DNA of 47,634 nt from Elusimicrobiota bacterium (GCA_009773155.1 WOVA01000002.1:70889-118522); one strand, 5' to 3'; shown: positions 8,376-16,864, counted from the first letter of the stretch. Made by a program: numbers and translations. The notes: generated by a model not told the origin, from the letters alone.

Positions 8376-9278
8376 ATGACCTCCATAATACTCACTCTCC
8401 TCCTTATAATCGGCGCCGGCTGGCTGTTCCGGCGCTTCGGGGTGGTCGGCGAGGGCGCTGAAAAGGCTTTCAACCAGTACCTCTATTACCTGGCCCTGCC
8501 CTGTCTTATAATCGTCAAGATCGGTTCCACCCCCCTGTCGGGTCTCGGCTGGGATTTTCTGGTGGCCAACCTGCTGCCTCTGGTCATCTGTATGGCCGGG
8601 GTCTGGACGGCCTGGCGCTTCTTCGGCCTGGACTGGAGCTTCGCGCGCCTGCTGCTGATAGTCTCGGTCATGGGCAATACCGTCTACCTGGGCTTCCCCG
8701 TCGTTTCCATGCGCCTCGGCGAGCACCTGATAGGCCACGCCGCCATCATCTCCTCGCTGCATAATGTCATCGTCTTCACTCTCGGTTTCGCGCTGATGAG
8801 CACGATCTGCGCCGAAGGCGGCTGCCCTCCCTCGCGCCTGCTCAGGATCGCCGCGCGCAACGTGGTCCTCTGGGCCTCGCTGGCCGGCCTGGCGCTGGCC
8901 GCCTCGGGCTGGCGCCTTCCCGGCCTGGCCGAGTCGGTAATGTCCGCTATCGGCGGGACGACGATGCCGCTCTCCCTTTTCACCATCGGGATCACGCTGT
9001 ACGGCAAGAGCGTCGCGGGCAACCTTTGCCGCCTTTCGGCGCTCAGCGGCGTCAAATTGCTGGTCCTCCCGGCGATCTACCTGGCCGCGGCGCGCTTCCT
9101 CGGCTTTTCGGGAGAAATTTCCGCGGCGGTCTTCCTGCAAATGACGATGCCGGTGGCGGTGCTCAACTATGTCGTGGCCAGGGAGTTCGATTTTGACGCG
9201 GACCTCGTCGCCCAGTCCATAGTCCTGTCCACGCTGCTTTTCTTCCCGCTGCTGTACCTCTACGAACTGGCGTTGTAG
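8376..9278 (+). CDS. AEC (auxin efflux carrier)-family permease
   Basis: A 300-residue, roughly 10-TM protein of the PF03547 membrane transport family. The N-terminal half has NQYLYYLALPCLI and VMGNTVYLGFPV. The C-terminal half has TTMPLSLFTIGITLYG and MTMPVAVLNYVVAREF, the paired crossover segments of the family. Bacterial members such as MdcF move malonate, malate or other organic acids. It starts one base after the stop of the AspT-like gene, so the two are almost certainly co-transcribed and may handle related anions. Confidence 0.88.
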   Translation: MTSIILTLLLIIGAGWLFRRFGVVGEGAEKAFNQYLYYLALPCLIIVKIGSTPLSGLGWDFLVANLLPLVICMAGVWTAWRFFGLDWSFARLLLIVSVMGNTVYLGFPVVSMRLGEHLIGHAAIISSLHNVIVFTLGFALMSTICAEGGCPPSRLLRIAARNVVLWASLAGLALAASGWRLPGLAESVMSAIGGTTMPLSLFTIGITLYGKSVAGNLCRLSALSGVKLLVLPAIYLAAARFLGFSGEISAAVFLQMTMPVAVLNYVVAREFDFDADLVAQSIVLSTLLFFPLLYLYELAL

Positions 9279-9318
9279 AGCGCGGGACCTTATATTCCGC
9301 AGACGGCGCTCATCGGGT

Positions 9319-10257
9319 TCAGACCCGCCGCCGCCCGGCGCGCCGGGGGCCGCAGGCCTCCCCGGCGGGATGGTAGTGGATATATATCTTCTTCACGAAA
9401 TCGAACTTCTCAACGACGGCCCGCTCGGCGGCGGTGGCTATGGCGTCGCCCTCGCTAACGGTTATCCCCCCGTCGACGCAGACGGTGGCGTTGACCATGT
9501 AATAGGGCCCGAAACGATGGGAGGCTATGTCCTCCACGGCGGTAACGCCCCGCACCCCCGCGAGGACCTCGCGGATGCCCGCGTCCAGCTTGCCGCCCGG
9601 CACCGCGTCCATCAGCTCCAGCGACGAGTCCTTAAGTATGCCGAAGCCGGTGCGGAAGATGAACAGGGCCACCACCGCGCCGGCCAGCGTATCCACCCAG
9701 GCGTAGCCCGCCCTGGCGAAGATTATCCCTATGCCGGCCGCCGAGGCCGCCAGGATATCGTTGACATGGTCCGCGGCCAGCGCGCTGACGGCGGGATTGC
9801 CCGTCGCGCGGCCTATGGCGCGGGTGCGGGCCGCCAGCCAGAGCTTGAGCGCCACCGTGGCGCTGGCCGCCCAGAGCGTGAAGGCGCGCACTTCGGCGGC
9901 GCCGGCCCCGTGGACATAGAGGTCGTAGCCCTTGTTTACGGAATCCCAGAAGATGGCGACGCCCGTGGTGAGGACGAAGGCCCCGACCATCAGCGCGCCG
10001 ATAGTCTCGAACTGGCTGTGGCCGTAGGGATGCTGCTCGTCCGGCGGCTTGCGCGCCAGCCGCATGAAGACCATGACCGCGATATAGTAGACGACGTCCG
10101 AGGTGGAATTGATGCCGTCGGCGAGAAGGCCGGAACTGTGGCCCACTATGCCGGTGACGGTCTTGAGCAGCGCCAGGAAGACATTGGCGTAAAGCCCCAG
10201 CCGCACCACCGCGTCGCAGAGGTCCGCCCTGCCGTCCTCAGGCCGGTTGTCCGTCAC
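9319..10257 (-). CDS. Cation diffusion facilitator (CDF) metal efflux protein
   Basis: A 312-residue CDF antiporter. It has six TM segments with the metal site pair LLADGINSTSDV (TM2, Asp-x3/4-Asp) and ADHVNDI (TM5, His-x3-Asp), and the typical HPYGHSQFETIGAL loop. A cytosolic ferredoxin-like domain (residues 215-298) ends with FVKKIYIHYHP. Metal specificity (Zn, Fe, Mn) is not clear. The start is a GTG overlapping the end of the ABC exporter gene by 20 bp, so it is coupled to the exporter operon. The tail CGPRRAGRRRV is basic and extra to the family. Confidence 0.92.
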   Translation of the reverse strand: MTDNRPEDGRADLCDAVVRLGLYANVFLALLKTVTGIVGHSSGLLADGINSTSDVVYYIAVMVFMRLARKPPDEQHPYGHSQFETIGALMVGAFVLTTGVAIFWDSVNKGYDLYVHGAGAAEVRAFTLWAASATVALKLWLAARTRAIGRATGNPAVSALAADHVNDILAASAAGIGIIFARAGYAWVDTLAGAVVALFIFRTGFGILKDSSLELMDAVPGGKLDAGIREVLAGVRGVTAVEDIASHRFGPYYMVNATVCVDGGITVSEGDAIATAAERAVVEKFDFVKKIYIHYHPAGEACGPRRAGRRRV

Positions 10258-12046
10258 GCTCGTCCCCCTTGTCCGCTCCCAGCTCGCCGCGGAGTTTTTC
10301 CCGCTCGTATATCTGACGGTACAGCCCGCCCAGCGCCATCAGTTCCGTGTGGGTCCCCTGCTCGGCTATTTTTCCGCCGTCCAGCGTAAGGATGTGGTCC
10401 GAAGTCTCTATCGTGCGCGCCCTGTGCGTTACGGCCAGGCAGAGCGCGTCGGGGTGTTCCTTGCGGAACGCCTTCCAGAACTGGTATTCGGTCTGGGCGT
10501 CCATCGCGCTGGTGGCGTCGTCGAGCAGCAGCACGTCGGGGCCGGTCAGCAGGGCGCGCGCTATGGCCACGCGCTGCTTCTGGCCGCCCGAGAGCGCGAA
10601 GCCCCTGGTGCCGACCACGGTGTCGAGCCCCTTGGGGAACTTCTTAAGCTCGTTCTTAAGCTGGGAGGTCTCCAGCGCCCTTTCCAGCATCTCGTCCGTG
10701 ACGCCGAACTTGCGGTCCATGAGTATATTGTCCCGCAGCGTGCCCGTGAAGATGGCGGCTTCCTGGGCCGTGTAGCCCACCCGCTCGCGGAAGACGCGCA
10801 GGTTCCACCGGCGTATGTCGGCGCCGTTGACCAGCATCTCCCCCTCGTCGTGCTCGCTGAGGCGCAGGGCCAGGCCCAGCAGGGTGGACTTGCCGCTGCC
10901 TATCTTTCCCACCACGGCGACGCGCTGGCCCCGCTCGGCCCGGAAGTTTATCCCGCGCACCAGCATGCCGTCGCCTTTGGGGTTCTGCAGGCCGGCTCCG
11001 CGGAATTCCATGGAGGTTATGCGGTCGGGGGTGGTCATGTCCCCGCAAGGCAAGGACAAGTCGCCGAGGCCAGACTTAAGGGACGACCGGGACTTGAGCA
11101 GTTCGTCGACGCGCTTGATGGAGACGCCGGCGCGGTTGCCGGCCACCACGAACTGGCTTATATCCATCAGCGGGTGCACCACCATGTTGGCGTAGAACTG
11201 GAAGGCTATCAGCTCGCCCAGCGTGGCCCCGCCGTTCATGACCAGCAGGCCGCCGGCGGCGTAGAGCAGGGCTATGGAGAGGAAGCCAGCCTCGTGCCAG
11301 AAGTAGGAGAGTATGACCTGCAGCCGGGCCGTGGCTATTTCGCCGTCCCTCTGGGCCGCGGTACGGCTCCTGAAGAAGCCGACCTGGGAATTCTCCTTTG
11401 CGTTGGCCTTTATGACGCGTATGCCGGTGAAGCAGGTCTCCAGGAAGTCGAAGAGATTGGTTATCGACTCCTGCAACTCCTTGTATTTGCCGCTGAGCAG
11501 ACGGCCCGTGCGTATGGAGGTCATCAGCACCAGCGGCAGGGGCAGCAGGACGAAGGCGGCGAGGGTCGGATTGAGGTAGAGCATCATCGAGACGGCCGCC
11601 GTCAGCGTGAAGCAGGCCTGGATGAAGCGGAAAACGCCCGAGCAGGAGAACCAGGAGATCTTCTCGGAGATGTCGTCGGAGAGGCGGGCCACCAGGTCGC
11701 CCGTAGTGAAGCGGTGGAAGAAGTTGCGGTCCATCCCTATGACATGGTCGAAGGCCTTGCGGCGTATCTCCCACTCCAGCCGGGCGTTCATCCAGGCCCG
11801 GTTGCGCTGGGCCACCAGGTTGACGAGGAACAGTCCCAGCCCGACCGCCAGTATCATCGTCACGTTATGGCGCAGGTATTCGGGGTTGAGGTTGGCGCCG
11901 AGGCCGTTGACGATGTTCTTGATCAGCACCGGGTTGACGGTGTGCAGGACGGCGCTCATCATGCCGAAAACCACGATCACGGTCATGCGGACCGCGTGTT
12001 CGCGCCAGTAGGGCAGCAGCCAGCGGAGGGTCTTACCGAGCGTCAT
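10238..12046 (-). CDS. ABC exporter half-transporter B (degenerate Walker B)
   Basis: A 602-residue fused TM-NBD protein. There are six TM helices in residues 1-310. Walker A GKIGSGKST is at about 380-388, signature LSGGQ about 485-489 (canonical), Walker B LLLDDATSAMD about 506-516. The catalytic Glu is replaced by Asp. With the partner at 12317-14095, which has an intact Walker B but a poor signature, this is the pattern of heterodimeric exporters with one degenerate ATP site. The start is the ATG at 12046. Upstream in-frame codons to 12091 belong to element E2, whose arm covers codons 1-4. The exported substrate is unknown (lipid or drug). Confidence 0.92.
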   Translation of the reverse strand: MTLGKTLRWLLPYWREHAVRMTVIVVFGMMSAVLHTVNPVLIKNIVNGLGANLNPEYLRHNVTMILAVGLGLFLVNLVAQRNRAWMNARLEWEIRRKAFDHVIGMDRNFFHRFTTGDLVARLSDDISEKISWFSCSGVFRFIQACFTLTAAVSMMLYLNPTLAAFVLLPLPLVLMTSIRTGRLLSGKYKELQESITNLFDFLETCFTGIRVIKANAKENSQVGFFRSRTAAQRDGEIATARLQVILSYFWHEAGFLSIALLYAAGGLLVMNGGATLGELIAFQFYANMVVHPLMDISQFVVAGNRAGVSIKRVDELLKSRSSLKSGLGDLSLPCGDMTTPDRITSMEFRGAGLQNPKGDGMLVRGINFRAERGQRVAVVGKIGSGKSTLLGLALRLSEHDEGEMLVNGADIRRWNLRVFRERVGYTAQEAAIFTGTLRDNILMDRKFGVTDEMLERALETSQLKNELKKFPKGLDTVVGTRGFALSGGQKQRVAIARALLTGPDVLLLDDATSAMDAQTEYQFWKAFRKEHPDALCLAVTHRARTIETSDHILTLDGGKIAEQGTHTELMALGGLYRQIYEREKLRGELGADKGDERDGQPA

Positions 12047-12314
12047 GCAAGTAATATCCTCGTTGGAGGCCTGTATTTGAGATGGATGCAAGGCGCGAGG
12101 AGCGAGCAGGCCTGCGGGCCTGTAAGCGAGGAGTAACGAAGCAGCCGCTCAAATACAGGCCTCCTTTTTCCCGACGGGAAAAAGGCCGGACGCTTTTGGG
12201 CTTAACCTGCGTCAGTCGTCGCTCACATAGGAAAACTATAGTTCGCTCCTCCTTCCTTTGTTTCGCTCCAAAATCGCCTCGGCCAACAAGGACATTACTT
12301 GCATGACGCTCGGT
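12035..12314 (-). repeat. E2: 280-bp intergenic element with locus-specific inverted arms
   Basis: It lies between the two ABC exporter genes. Arms 12035-12066 and 12283-12314 are inverted repeats (30 of 32; both differences would be G-U pairs in RNA made from the minus strand). One arm covers the ribosome-binding region, start codon and codons 2-4 of exporter B. The other begins two bases after the stop of exporter A. An inner perfect 17-bp inverted repeat (CTCAAATACAGGCCTCC and its complement, about 12065-12081 and 12150-12166) and the hairpin CCTTTTTCCCGACGGGAAAAAGG-type stem near 12161-12185 nest inside. The core is shared with E1 in inverted genomic orientation. No gene is seen. Confidence 0.8.
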
Positions 12315-12316
12315 GA

Positions 12317-14095
12317 TCATTCGCCCTCCCCGAACTGCAGCTTGTAATACTTCGAGTAGAGGCCGCCGCCGGCGAGCAGCTCGTCGTGCGTGCCGAGCTC
12401 TTTTACTTCCCCGCCCGAGATCATCATGACCCGGTCGGCGTTGCGCACGGTGGAAAGCCTGTGGGCTATTATGATCACGGTCTTGTGCTTCAGGAGGCTC
12501 TTTATCGCCGTGGTGATGAGCCGCTCGGTGTGCGGGTCCATGTTGGAGGTGGCCTCGTCCAGGACCAGCACCTCCTGGTCCAGGACCATGGCGCGGGCCA
12601 GCGAGACGACCTGCTTTTCGCCTATCGAAAGGTTGGCGCCCTTCTCGAGGACTTTCTTGTCCAGCGGGTGCTTTTTAAAGAAGGCGTCCAGCCCCATCAG
12701 CCGGATGGCGTCGTGCACCCTGCCGTCGGGTATGGCGTCGTCCATCAGCTTGAGGTTCTGCATCACCGTGCCGGGAAAGAGGTAGATGTCCTGCTGCACC
12801 AGGCCGATGGCCGAGCGCAGCGAGCCGAGGCTCAGTTCGCGTATATCCGTGCCGTCTATCTCTATGCGGCCCTTCTGGAAATCGTAGAAGCGGAAGAGCA
12901 GGCTGGTGACGGTGGTCTTGCCCCCGCCGGTCTCCCCCAGTATGGCCAGGCTTTTCCCGCGCGGCAGGCTGAAAGAGACGTCCTTGAGCACCCAGCCCCC
13001 CTCCGAAGTGTAGCGCATCCAGACCTTTTTGAACTCGATGGCGTCGCGCACGCAGGAGAGGAATCGCGGTTCCGCGGGCTCCGTCAGGGCGGGTCTCAGC
13101 GCGAGGATCCTGGAGATGCGGTGACCGGCCGAGAAAGAGCGCTGTATGACGCTCAGGTGCTCCGAAAAGCGGAAGATCGGCTCGAAGAGGTAGCCCAGGT
13201 AGAGGACGAACATCACGATGATGCCGACGGTCATCTCGCCTTCCATCGCCATGGCGCCGCCGAAGCCGAAGACGGCGGCGGTGGCGGCGGGATGCAGGAA
13301 TACTATGCCGAGGAAGAAGAGGACGGTGTAGACCTCCACCCCTATCTCGGCCTTGAACTTCCGCTGGTTGAGCTCCTCCATCCTGGAGGAGGTGTCCTCC
13401 TCCCGGCTGAAGGCCTGCAGGACCCCTATGCCGTTGAGCTGCTCGGTCAGGAAGCCCGGGACCTCGGCGGCGATCTTGCGCACCCGCACGAACATCGGCG
13501 AGGTCACCCGAACGAAGATCCACCCGAAGAGGAAGAGGATCGGGAAAACCGGCAGCAGCATCAGCGTCAGCTTGAGGTTGTAGAACGACATCACCGAGAA
13601 GACGATGACGAACATCATCATGTCGTTGACGATGGTGATCACCGTGTTGGTGAAGAGGGCGTAGAGCGTGCTGGTGTCGGCCTGCACCCGCGCCGTCAGC
13701 CGGCCGACGGGCTGGGAGGAGTAGAACTCCAGGTCCAGGATGAGCATGTGGGCGAGCAGCTTCTCTTTGAGGTCCACTATCAGGTCCTGCCCCGCCCTGG
13801 CCAGCTGCAGGACCTGCAGATAATTGAAATAGAGGAAAGTCACCGTGGTCAGCAGGTAGACCCCGGTGGCCGCGAGCAGGGCGCGGGGGTCCTTGCCCGG
13901 TATCGCGGTGTCGATGACGTACTTCGCGATCATGGGGATCATCAGGTTGACCAGCGTGGCCGCGGTCATATAGGCGAAGGCGACGGCAAAAGGCCGCTTG
14001 CGGGGCGCGATGAGGCCCGCAAGGAGGCGGAAGGCCGCCTTGTAGTTTATCCGCTCTTTCGGATCGTGTTCTTCGTCGCCTATTTGCGGATGCAT
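12317..14095 (-). CDS. ABC exporter half-transporter A (intact Walker B, deviant signature)
   Basis: A 592-residue fused TM-NBD protein. The TM domain spans roughly residues 35-330. The NBD has Walker A GETGGGKTT, Walker B VLVLDEATSNMD with the catalytic Glu, and H-loop IIAHRLS. The signature reads LSIGEKQ instead of LSGGQ. It therefore complements half-transporter B, and the pair should have one consensus and one degenerate ATP site. The start ATG lies 5 bases after the terminator of the oxidoreductase operon with only AGGAT before it, so initiation or the promoter is unclear. It may rely on read-through or a leaderless start. Confidence 0.92.
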   Translation of the reverse strand: MHPQIGDEEHDPKERINYKAAFRLLAGLIAPRKRPFAVAFAYMTAATLVNLMIPMIAKYVIDTAIPGKDPRALLAATGVYLLTTVTFLYFNYLQVLQLARAGQDLIVDLKEKLLAHMLILDLEFYSSQPVGRLTARVQADTSTLYALFTNTVITIVNDMMMFVIVFSVMSFYNLKLTLMLLPVFPILFLFGWIFVRVTSPMFVRVRKIAAEVPGFLTEQLNGIGVLQAFSREEDTSSRMEELNQRKFKAEIGVEVYTVLFFLGIVFLHPAATAAVFGFGGAMAMEGEMTVGIIVMFVLYLGYLFEPIFRFSEHLSVIQRSFSAGHRISRILALRPALTEPAEPRFLSCVRDAIEFKKVWMRYTSEGGWVLKDVSFSLPRGKSLAILGETGGGKTTVTSLLFRFYDFQKGRIEIDGTDIRELSLGSLRSAIGLVQQDIYLFPGTVMQNLKLMDDAIPDGRVHDAIRLMGLDAFFKKHPLDKKVLEKGANLSIGEKQVVSLARAMVLDQEVLVLDEATSNMDPHTERLITTAIKSLLKHKTVIIIAHRLSTVRNADRVMMISGGEVKELGTHDELLAGGGLYSKYYKLQFGEGE

Positions 14096-14100
14096 ATCCT

Positions 14101-14132
14101 AAAAAAAGGGGCCCGGTCTCGCCCCGGGCCCC
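14101..14132 (-). terminator. Rho-independent terminator of the 2-oxoacid:ferredoxin oxidoreductase operon
   Basis: On the minus strand, GGGGCCCGG (14132-14124), a 7-base loop and CCGGGCCCC (14116-14108) are followed at once by seven T (14107-14101). It lies 23 bases after the stop of the gamma subunit. Confidence 0.88.
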
Positions 14133-14154
14133 GCTGGGTTAAAAGCCCGGAGAT

Positions 14155-14694
14155 TTAATTAACCTTGAACTCCGCGCCCCGCCTGAGGGCGTTAACGTTG
14201 AGTTCTATAACCTCGGGCTTGAGTTTCTTGTAGACCTTGGGCAGCGCCCGGGCTATCGCGTCCACGCTTATGGCGCCCGTGGCCGCCGCGAAGGCGCCCA
14301 GGGCCACCATGTTCATGACCTTGCCGTTGCCCAGCCCGGCGGCTATCGCGTTGCAGGGCACCTCGAGTATCCTGATGTCCTTGCGCGTAGGCCGGGAGTT
14401 GATCAGCGAGGTGTTGATTATCAGCAGTCCGCCGGGCCTGACCATCGGCTCGAACTTGGCCAGAGAGGGCTCGTTGAGGACGATGGCGGTGTCCGGCATG
14501 GACACGATGGGGGTCGTCACCTCGTCGGAGGCCACCACGACCGAGCAGTTGGCGGTACCGCCGCGCATCTCCGCGCCGTAGGCCGGGAAGAAGCTGACTT
14601 CTTTGCCGTCCATCATGCCGGCCTGCGCCAGCAGAACCCCGGCCGAGATAACGCCCTGTCCGCCGAAACCCGATATCCTTATTCCCTGATACAT
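14155..14694 (-). CDS. 2-oxoacid:ferredoxin oxidoreductase, gamma subunit (KorC/VorC-like)
   Basis: A 179-residue gamma subunit. The N-terminal ISGFGGQGVISAGVLLAQ and SFFPAYGAEMRGGTANC are signatures of the catalytic gamma domain of pyruvate/2-oxoacid oxidoreductases (PF01558). It is the last gene of the operon (delta-alpha-beta-gamma), with a good AAGGAGG ribosome-binding site, and is followed by a strong terminator. The four-subunit layout matches 2-oxoglutarate (Kor) and branched-chain 2-oxoacid (Vor) enzymes rather than pyruvate enzymes. Confidence 0.93.
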   Translation of the reverse strand: MYQGIRISGFGGQGVISAGVLLAQAGMMDGKEVSFFPAYGAEMRGGTANCSVVVASDEVTTPIVSMPDTAIVLNEPSLAKFEPMVRPGGLLIINTSLINSRPTRKDIRILEVPCNAIAAGLGNGKVMNMVALGAFAAATGAISVDAIARALPKVYKKLKPEVIELNVNALRRGAEFKVN

Positions 14695-14704
14695 GTCGGC
14701 CTCC

Positions 14705-15463
14705 TTATTTCTTCTCCGCGCCGGCGTCCTTGTAGACGCCCAGCGGGAAGACGGGCTGCATACCTTCCGCCACGAACTTAGTGGCCTCGGAAGGGTTGTC
14801 GAGGCGGGTGCCCCAGTTGGTCGGGCACATGCTCAGTATCTCCACCATCGAGAAGCCCTTGCCGTCCACCTGGTTCTGAAAGGCCTTCTTGATCGCGGCT
14901 TTGGTCTTGAGGACGCCGGGGGCGGTGTGCACCGTCGTGCGCTCCAGGTAGACCGCGCCGTCCACGGTGGCCAGCATCTCGCTCATCTTTATCGGGTAGC
15001 CGGCCTGCTTGGCCGTGCGCCCTTCGACGCAGGTGGTGGCCTTCTGGCCCAGCAGCGTGGTCGGGGCCATCTGGCCGCCGGTCATGCCGTAGATGGCGTT
15101 GTTGACGAAGATGACCGTGATGTTCTCCGAGCGTATCGCCGCGTGCACGATCTCGGCCATGCCGATGGAAGCCAGGTCGCCGTCGCCCTGGTAGGAGAAT
15201 ACGATCGTGTCCGGCCTGGCGCGCTTGATGCCGGTCGCCTCCGCCGGGCCGCGGCCGTGCGGGCCCTGGATCATGTCGCAGTTGAAGTAGGTGTCGGCGA
15301 ACACGGCGCAGCCGACCGGGGCCACGCCCACGGTGCGCTCGCGTATGCCCAGCTCGTCCATCACTTCGGCCACCAGGCGGTGGATGATGCCGTGGCCGCA
15401 GCCGGGGCAGTAATGCATCTTAACGTCGAGGAGCGATTCGGGCTTTTTATTTAACAGCTGCAT
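14705..15463 (-). CDS. 2-oxoacid:ferredoxin oxidoreductase, beta subunit (TPP-binding; KorB/VorA-like)
   Basis: A 252-residue beta subunit. MHYCPGCGHG near residues 16-25 is the conserved N-terminal motif. The thiamine pyrophosphate/Mg site is GDGDLASIGM followed about 20 residues on by VNNAIYGMTGGQ. Together with alpha it oxidatively decarboxylates a 2-oxoacid to the acyl-CoA and reduces ferredoxin. It overlaps the alpha gene by 17 bp. In this context the likely substrates are 2-oxoglutarate (released when glutamate from the lysine pathway is deaminated) or branched-chain 2-oxoacids. Sequence alone does not separate the two. Confidence 0.93.
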   Translation of the reverse strand: MQLLNKKPESLLDVKMHYCPGCGHGIIHRLVAEVMDELGIRERTVGVAPVGCAVFADTYFNCDMIQGPHGRGPAEATGIKRARPDTIVFSYQGDGDLASIGMAEIVHAAIRSENITVIFVNNAIYGMTGGQMAPTTLLGQKATTCVEGRTAKQAGYPIKMSEMLATVDGAVYLERTTVHTAPGVLKTKAAIKKAFQNQVDGKGFSMVEILSMCPTNWGTRLDNPSEATKFVAEGMQPVFPLGVYKDAGAEKK

Positions 15464-16535
15464 ATTCTTTGGCCCCCTTCTTCATTATCTTTTCGAGCGC
15501 GGCGCAGACTTCCTCGGCGGTGATCAGGGAAGCGCCGGGTTTGGCGTAGAGGTGGACCGGCGCGCGGCCGTTGAGGGAGAGCAGCACGTCCTCCACCATC
15601 TGGCCCAGGCTCATCTCCACCACGACGAAGCTCTTGATCCTGGCGGAGAGCTCGACGAGGCGGGCCTTGGGGAAAGGCCAGAGCGTGATGGGGCGGAAGA
15701 GGCCGACCTTGAGGCCCTTCTCGCGGGCCATCTTCATCGCGGCCACGCTGACGCGGGCGGAGATGCCGTAGGCCACCAGCGCGACCTCGGCGTCCTCCAG
15801 CATCTTTTCCTCGTACATGACTTCGGAGGCTTCGATCCGCTGATAGCGCTTGACCCGCTCGTTCACCATTATCTCGACCCCGCCTTCCTTAAGGTCGTAG
15901 GACTTCACGATGCGTTTGCCGCGGCCCCTGGCAACGCCCAGCGCCCAGTCGGGCTCGGGCAGGGATTTGGGGTCTATCTCGGGATGCTTGAAGTCGACCG
16001 GCTCCATCATCTGGCCCAGCAGGCCGTCGGTCAGCACCATGGAGGGTATGCGGTACTTGAAGGAGACCTCGAAGCACTTATGCGGGAAGTTGCCCAGCTC
16101 GGTCACGCAGTTGGGCGCCATGACGAAAGTGCGGTAGTCGCCGTGGCCGCCGCCGCGGGTGGCCTGCCAGTAGTCGCCCTGGGCGCCGGCGATGTTGCCC
16201 AGTCCCGGGCCGCCGCGCATCACGTTGCCGATGAAGACCGGCAGGTCCGCGCCGGCGCAGTAGGAGATGCCCTCCTGCTTGAGGCTGATGCCCGGGCTGG
16301 ACGAGGAAGTCATGCAGCGCACGCCGGTGGCGCCGGCGCCGTAGATCATGTTTATGGCGGAGACTTCTGACTCCGCCTGCACGAACGCCCCCCCCACCTG
16401 CGGCATACGCCAGGACATGTACTCGGGAATCTCGTTCTGCGGCGTTATGGGATAGCCGGCGAAGAAGCGGCAGCCTGCGCGTATCGCGCCTTCGGCCAGC
16501 GCCTCGTTGCCTTTCATTAATTTTTTTTCAGCCAT
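15447..16535 (-). CDS. 2-oxoacid:ferredoxin oxidoreductase, alpha subunit (KorA/VorB-like)
   Basis: A 362-residue alpha subunit. Domain I is the pyrimidine-binding domain, with FFAGYPITPQNEIPEYM (25-41), QAESEVSAINM and the TSSSSPGISLKQEGI loop. Domain II (from about residue 245) has VALVAYGISARVS and VGLFRPITLWPFP. The length and the motif YPITPQNEI are typical of the KorA/VorB group. AAGGAGA stands 6 bases before the ATG. It lies directly downstream of the ferredoxin-like delta subunit. Its substrate class (2-oxoglutarate or branched-chain) is uncertain. Confidence 0.93.
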   Translation of the reverse strand: MAEKKLMKGNEALAEGAIRAGCRFFAGYPITPQNEIPEYMSWRMPQVGGAFVQAESEVSAINMIYGAGATGVRCMTSSSSPGISLKQEGISYCAGADLPVFIGNVMRGGPGLGNIAGAQGDYWQATRGGGHGDYRTFVMAPNCVTELGNFPHKCFEVSFKYRIPSMVLTDGLLGQMMEPVDFKHPEIDPKSLPEPDWALGVARGRGKRIVKSYDLKEGGVEIMVNERVKRYQRIEASEVMYEEKMLEDAEVALVAYGISARVSVAAMKMAREKGLKVGLFRPITLWPFPKARLVELSARIKSFVVVEMSLGQMVEDVLLSLNGRAPVHLYAKPGASLITAEEVCAALEKIMKKGAKEYAAVK

Positions 16536-16545
16536 GGCAGTCTCC

Positions 16546-16749
16546 TTATTTGTAGACCCTGATGGCCAGGTCCGGGCAGATCCTGGCGCAACTCTGGCAG
16601 GCTATGCAGCAGCCTTCCTTGGAGTCCATGGCCGGGTAGTACCCTGACTTGGAGAATTTATCGGATTTTTCGACGCACTTTTTTGGACATACCTGTACGC
16701 AAAGGTAGCAGCCTTTGCACCTATCCACGTCTACTTCCATTTTTGGCAT
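16546..16749 (-). CDS. 2-oxoacid:ferredoxin oxidoreductase, delta subunit (2[4Fe-4S] ferredoxin)
   Basis: A 67-residue subunit with two [4Fe-4S] binding sets: C11, C14, C17, C21 (CKGCYLCVQVC) and C48, C51, C54, C58 (CIACQSCARIC). It passes electrons from the TPP site to soluble ferredoxin. It is first in the operon, with GGAGG 6 bases before the ATG. The leader upstream contains a partial R repeat. Confidence 0.93.
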   Translation of the reverse strand: MPKMEVDVDRCKGCYLCVQVCPKKCVEKSDKFSKSGYYPAMDSKEGCCIACQSCARICPDLAIRVYK

Positions 16750-16787
16750 TTTTGACCTCCGGGAGCGGAGAGGGTGGCCTGCGGCGC

Positions 16788-16838
16788 CGGAACAACGAGC
16801 CTCTGGCTCATAAAGTGTCGGCCGCTATGCGACCGACC
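16788..16838 (+). repeat. R repeat, middle module only, in the oxidoreductase operon leader
   Basis: CGGAACAACGAGCC, hairpin GAGCC-TCT-GGCTC, then GTGTCGG...TATGCGACCGACC. It matches the middle module of the R repeat at 3961-4012. The flanking frame module (CGCAGAGCTC and GGGCAATGCC) is absent. On the minus strand it lies in the 5' leader between the predicted promoter and the delta subunit. Confidence 0.6.
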
Positions 16839-16864
16839 TGAAAGCCTTTTCAGACTACCTAGTT

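Noticed and set aside
9279-9318. Bidirectional terminator between the convergent AEC and CDF genes
   Set aside because: GAGCGC/GCGCTC can pair over a 22-base loop, but there is no T-run on either strand.
12047-12091. Longer start for ABC exporter B at 12091
   Set aside because: The extra 15 codons come from element E2, are not exporter-like, and the ATG at 12046 begins the usual N-terminus.
14155-16749. Pyruvate:ferredoxin oxidoreductase
   Set aside because: The delta-alpha-beta-gamma order and the alpha motif YPITPQNEI suit 2-oxoglutarate or branched-chain enzymes better. Pyruvate activity cannot be excluded.
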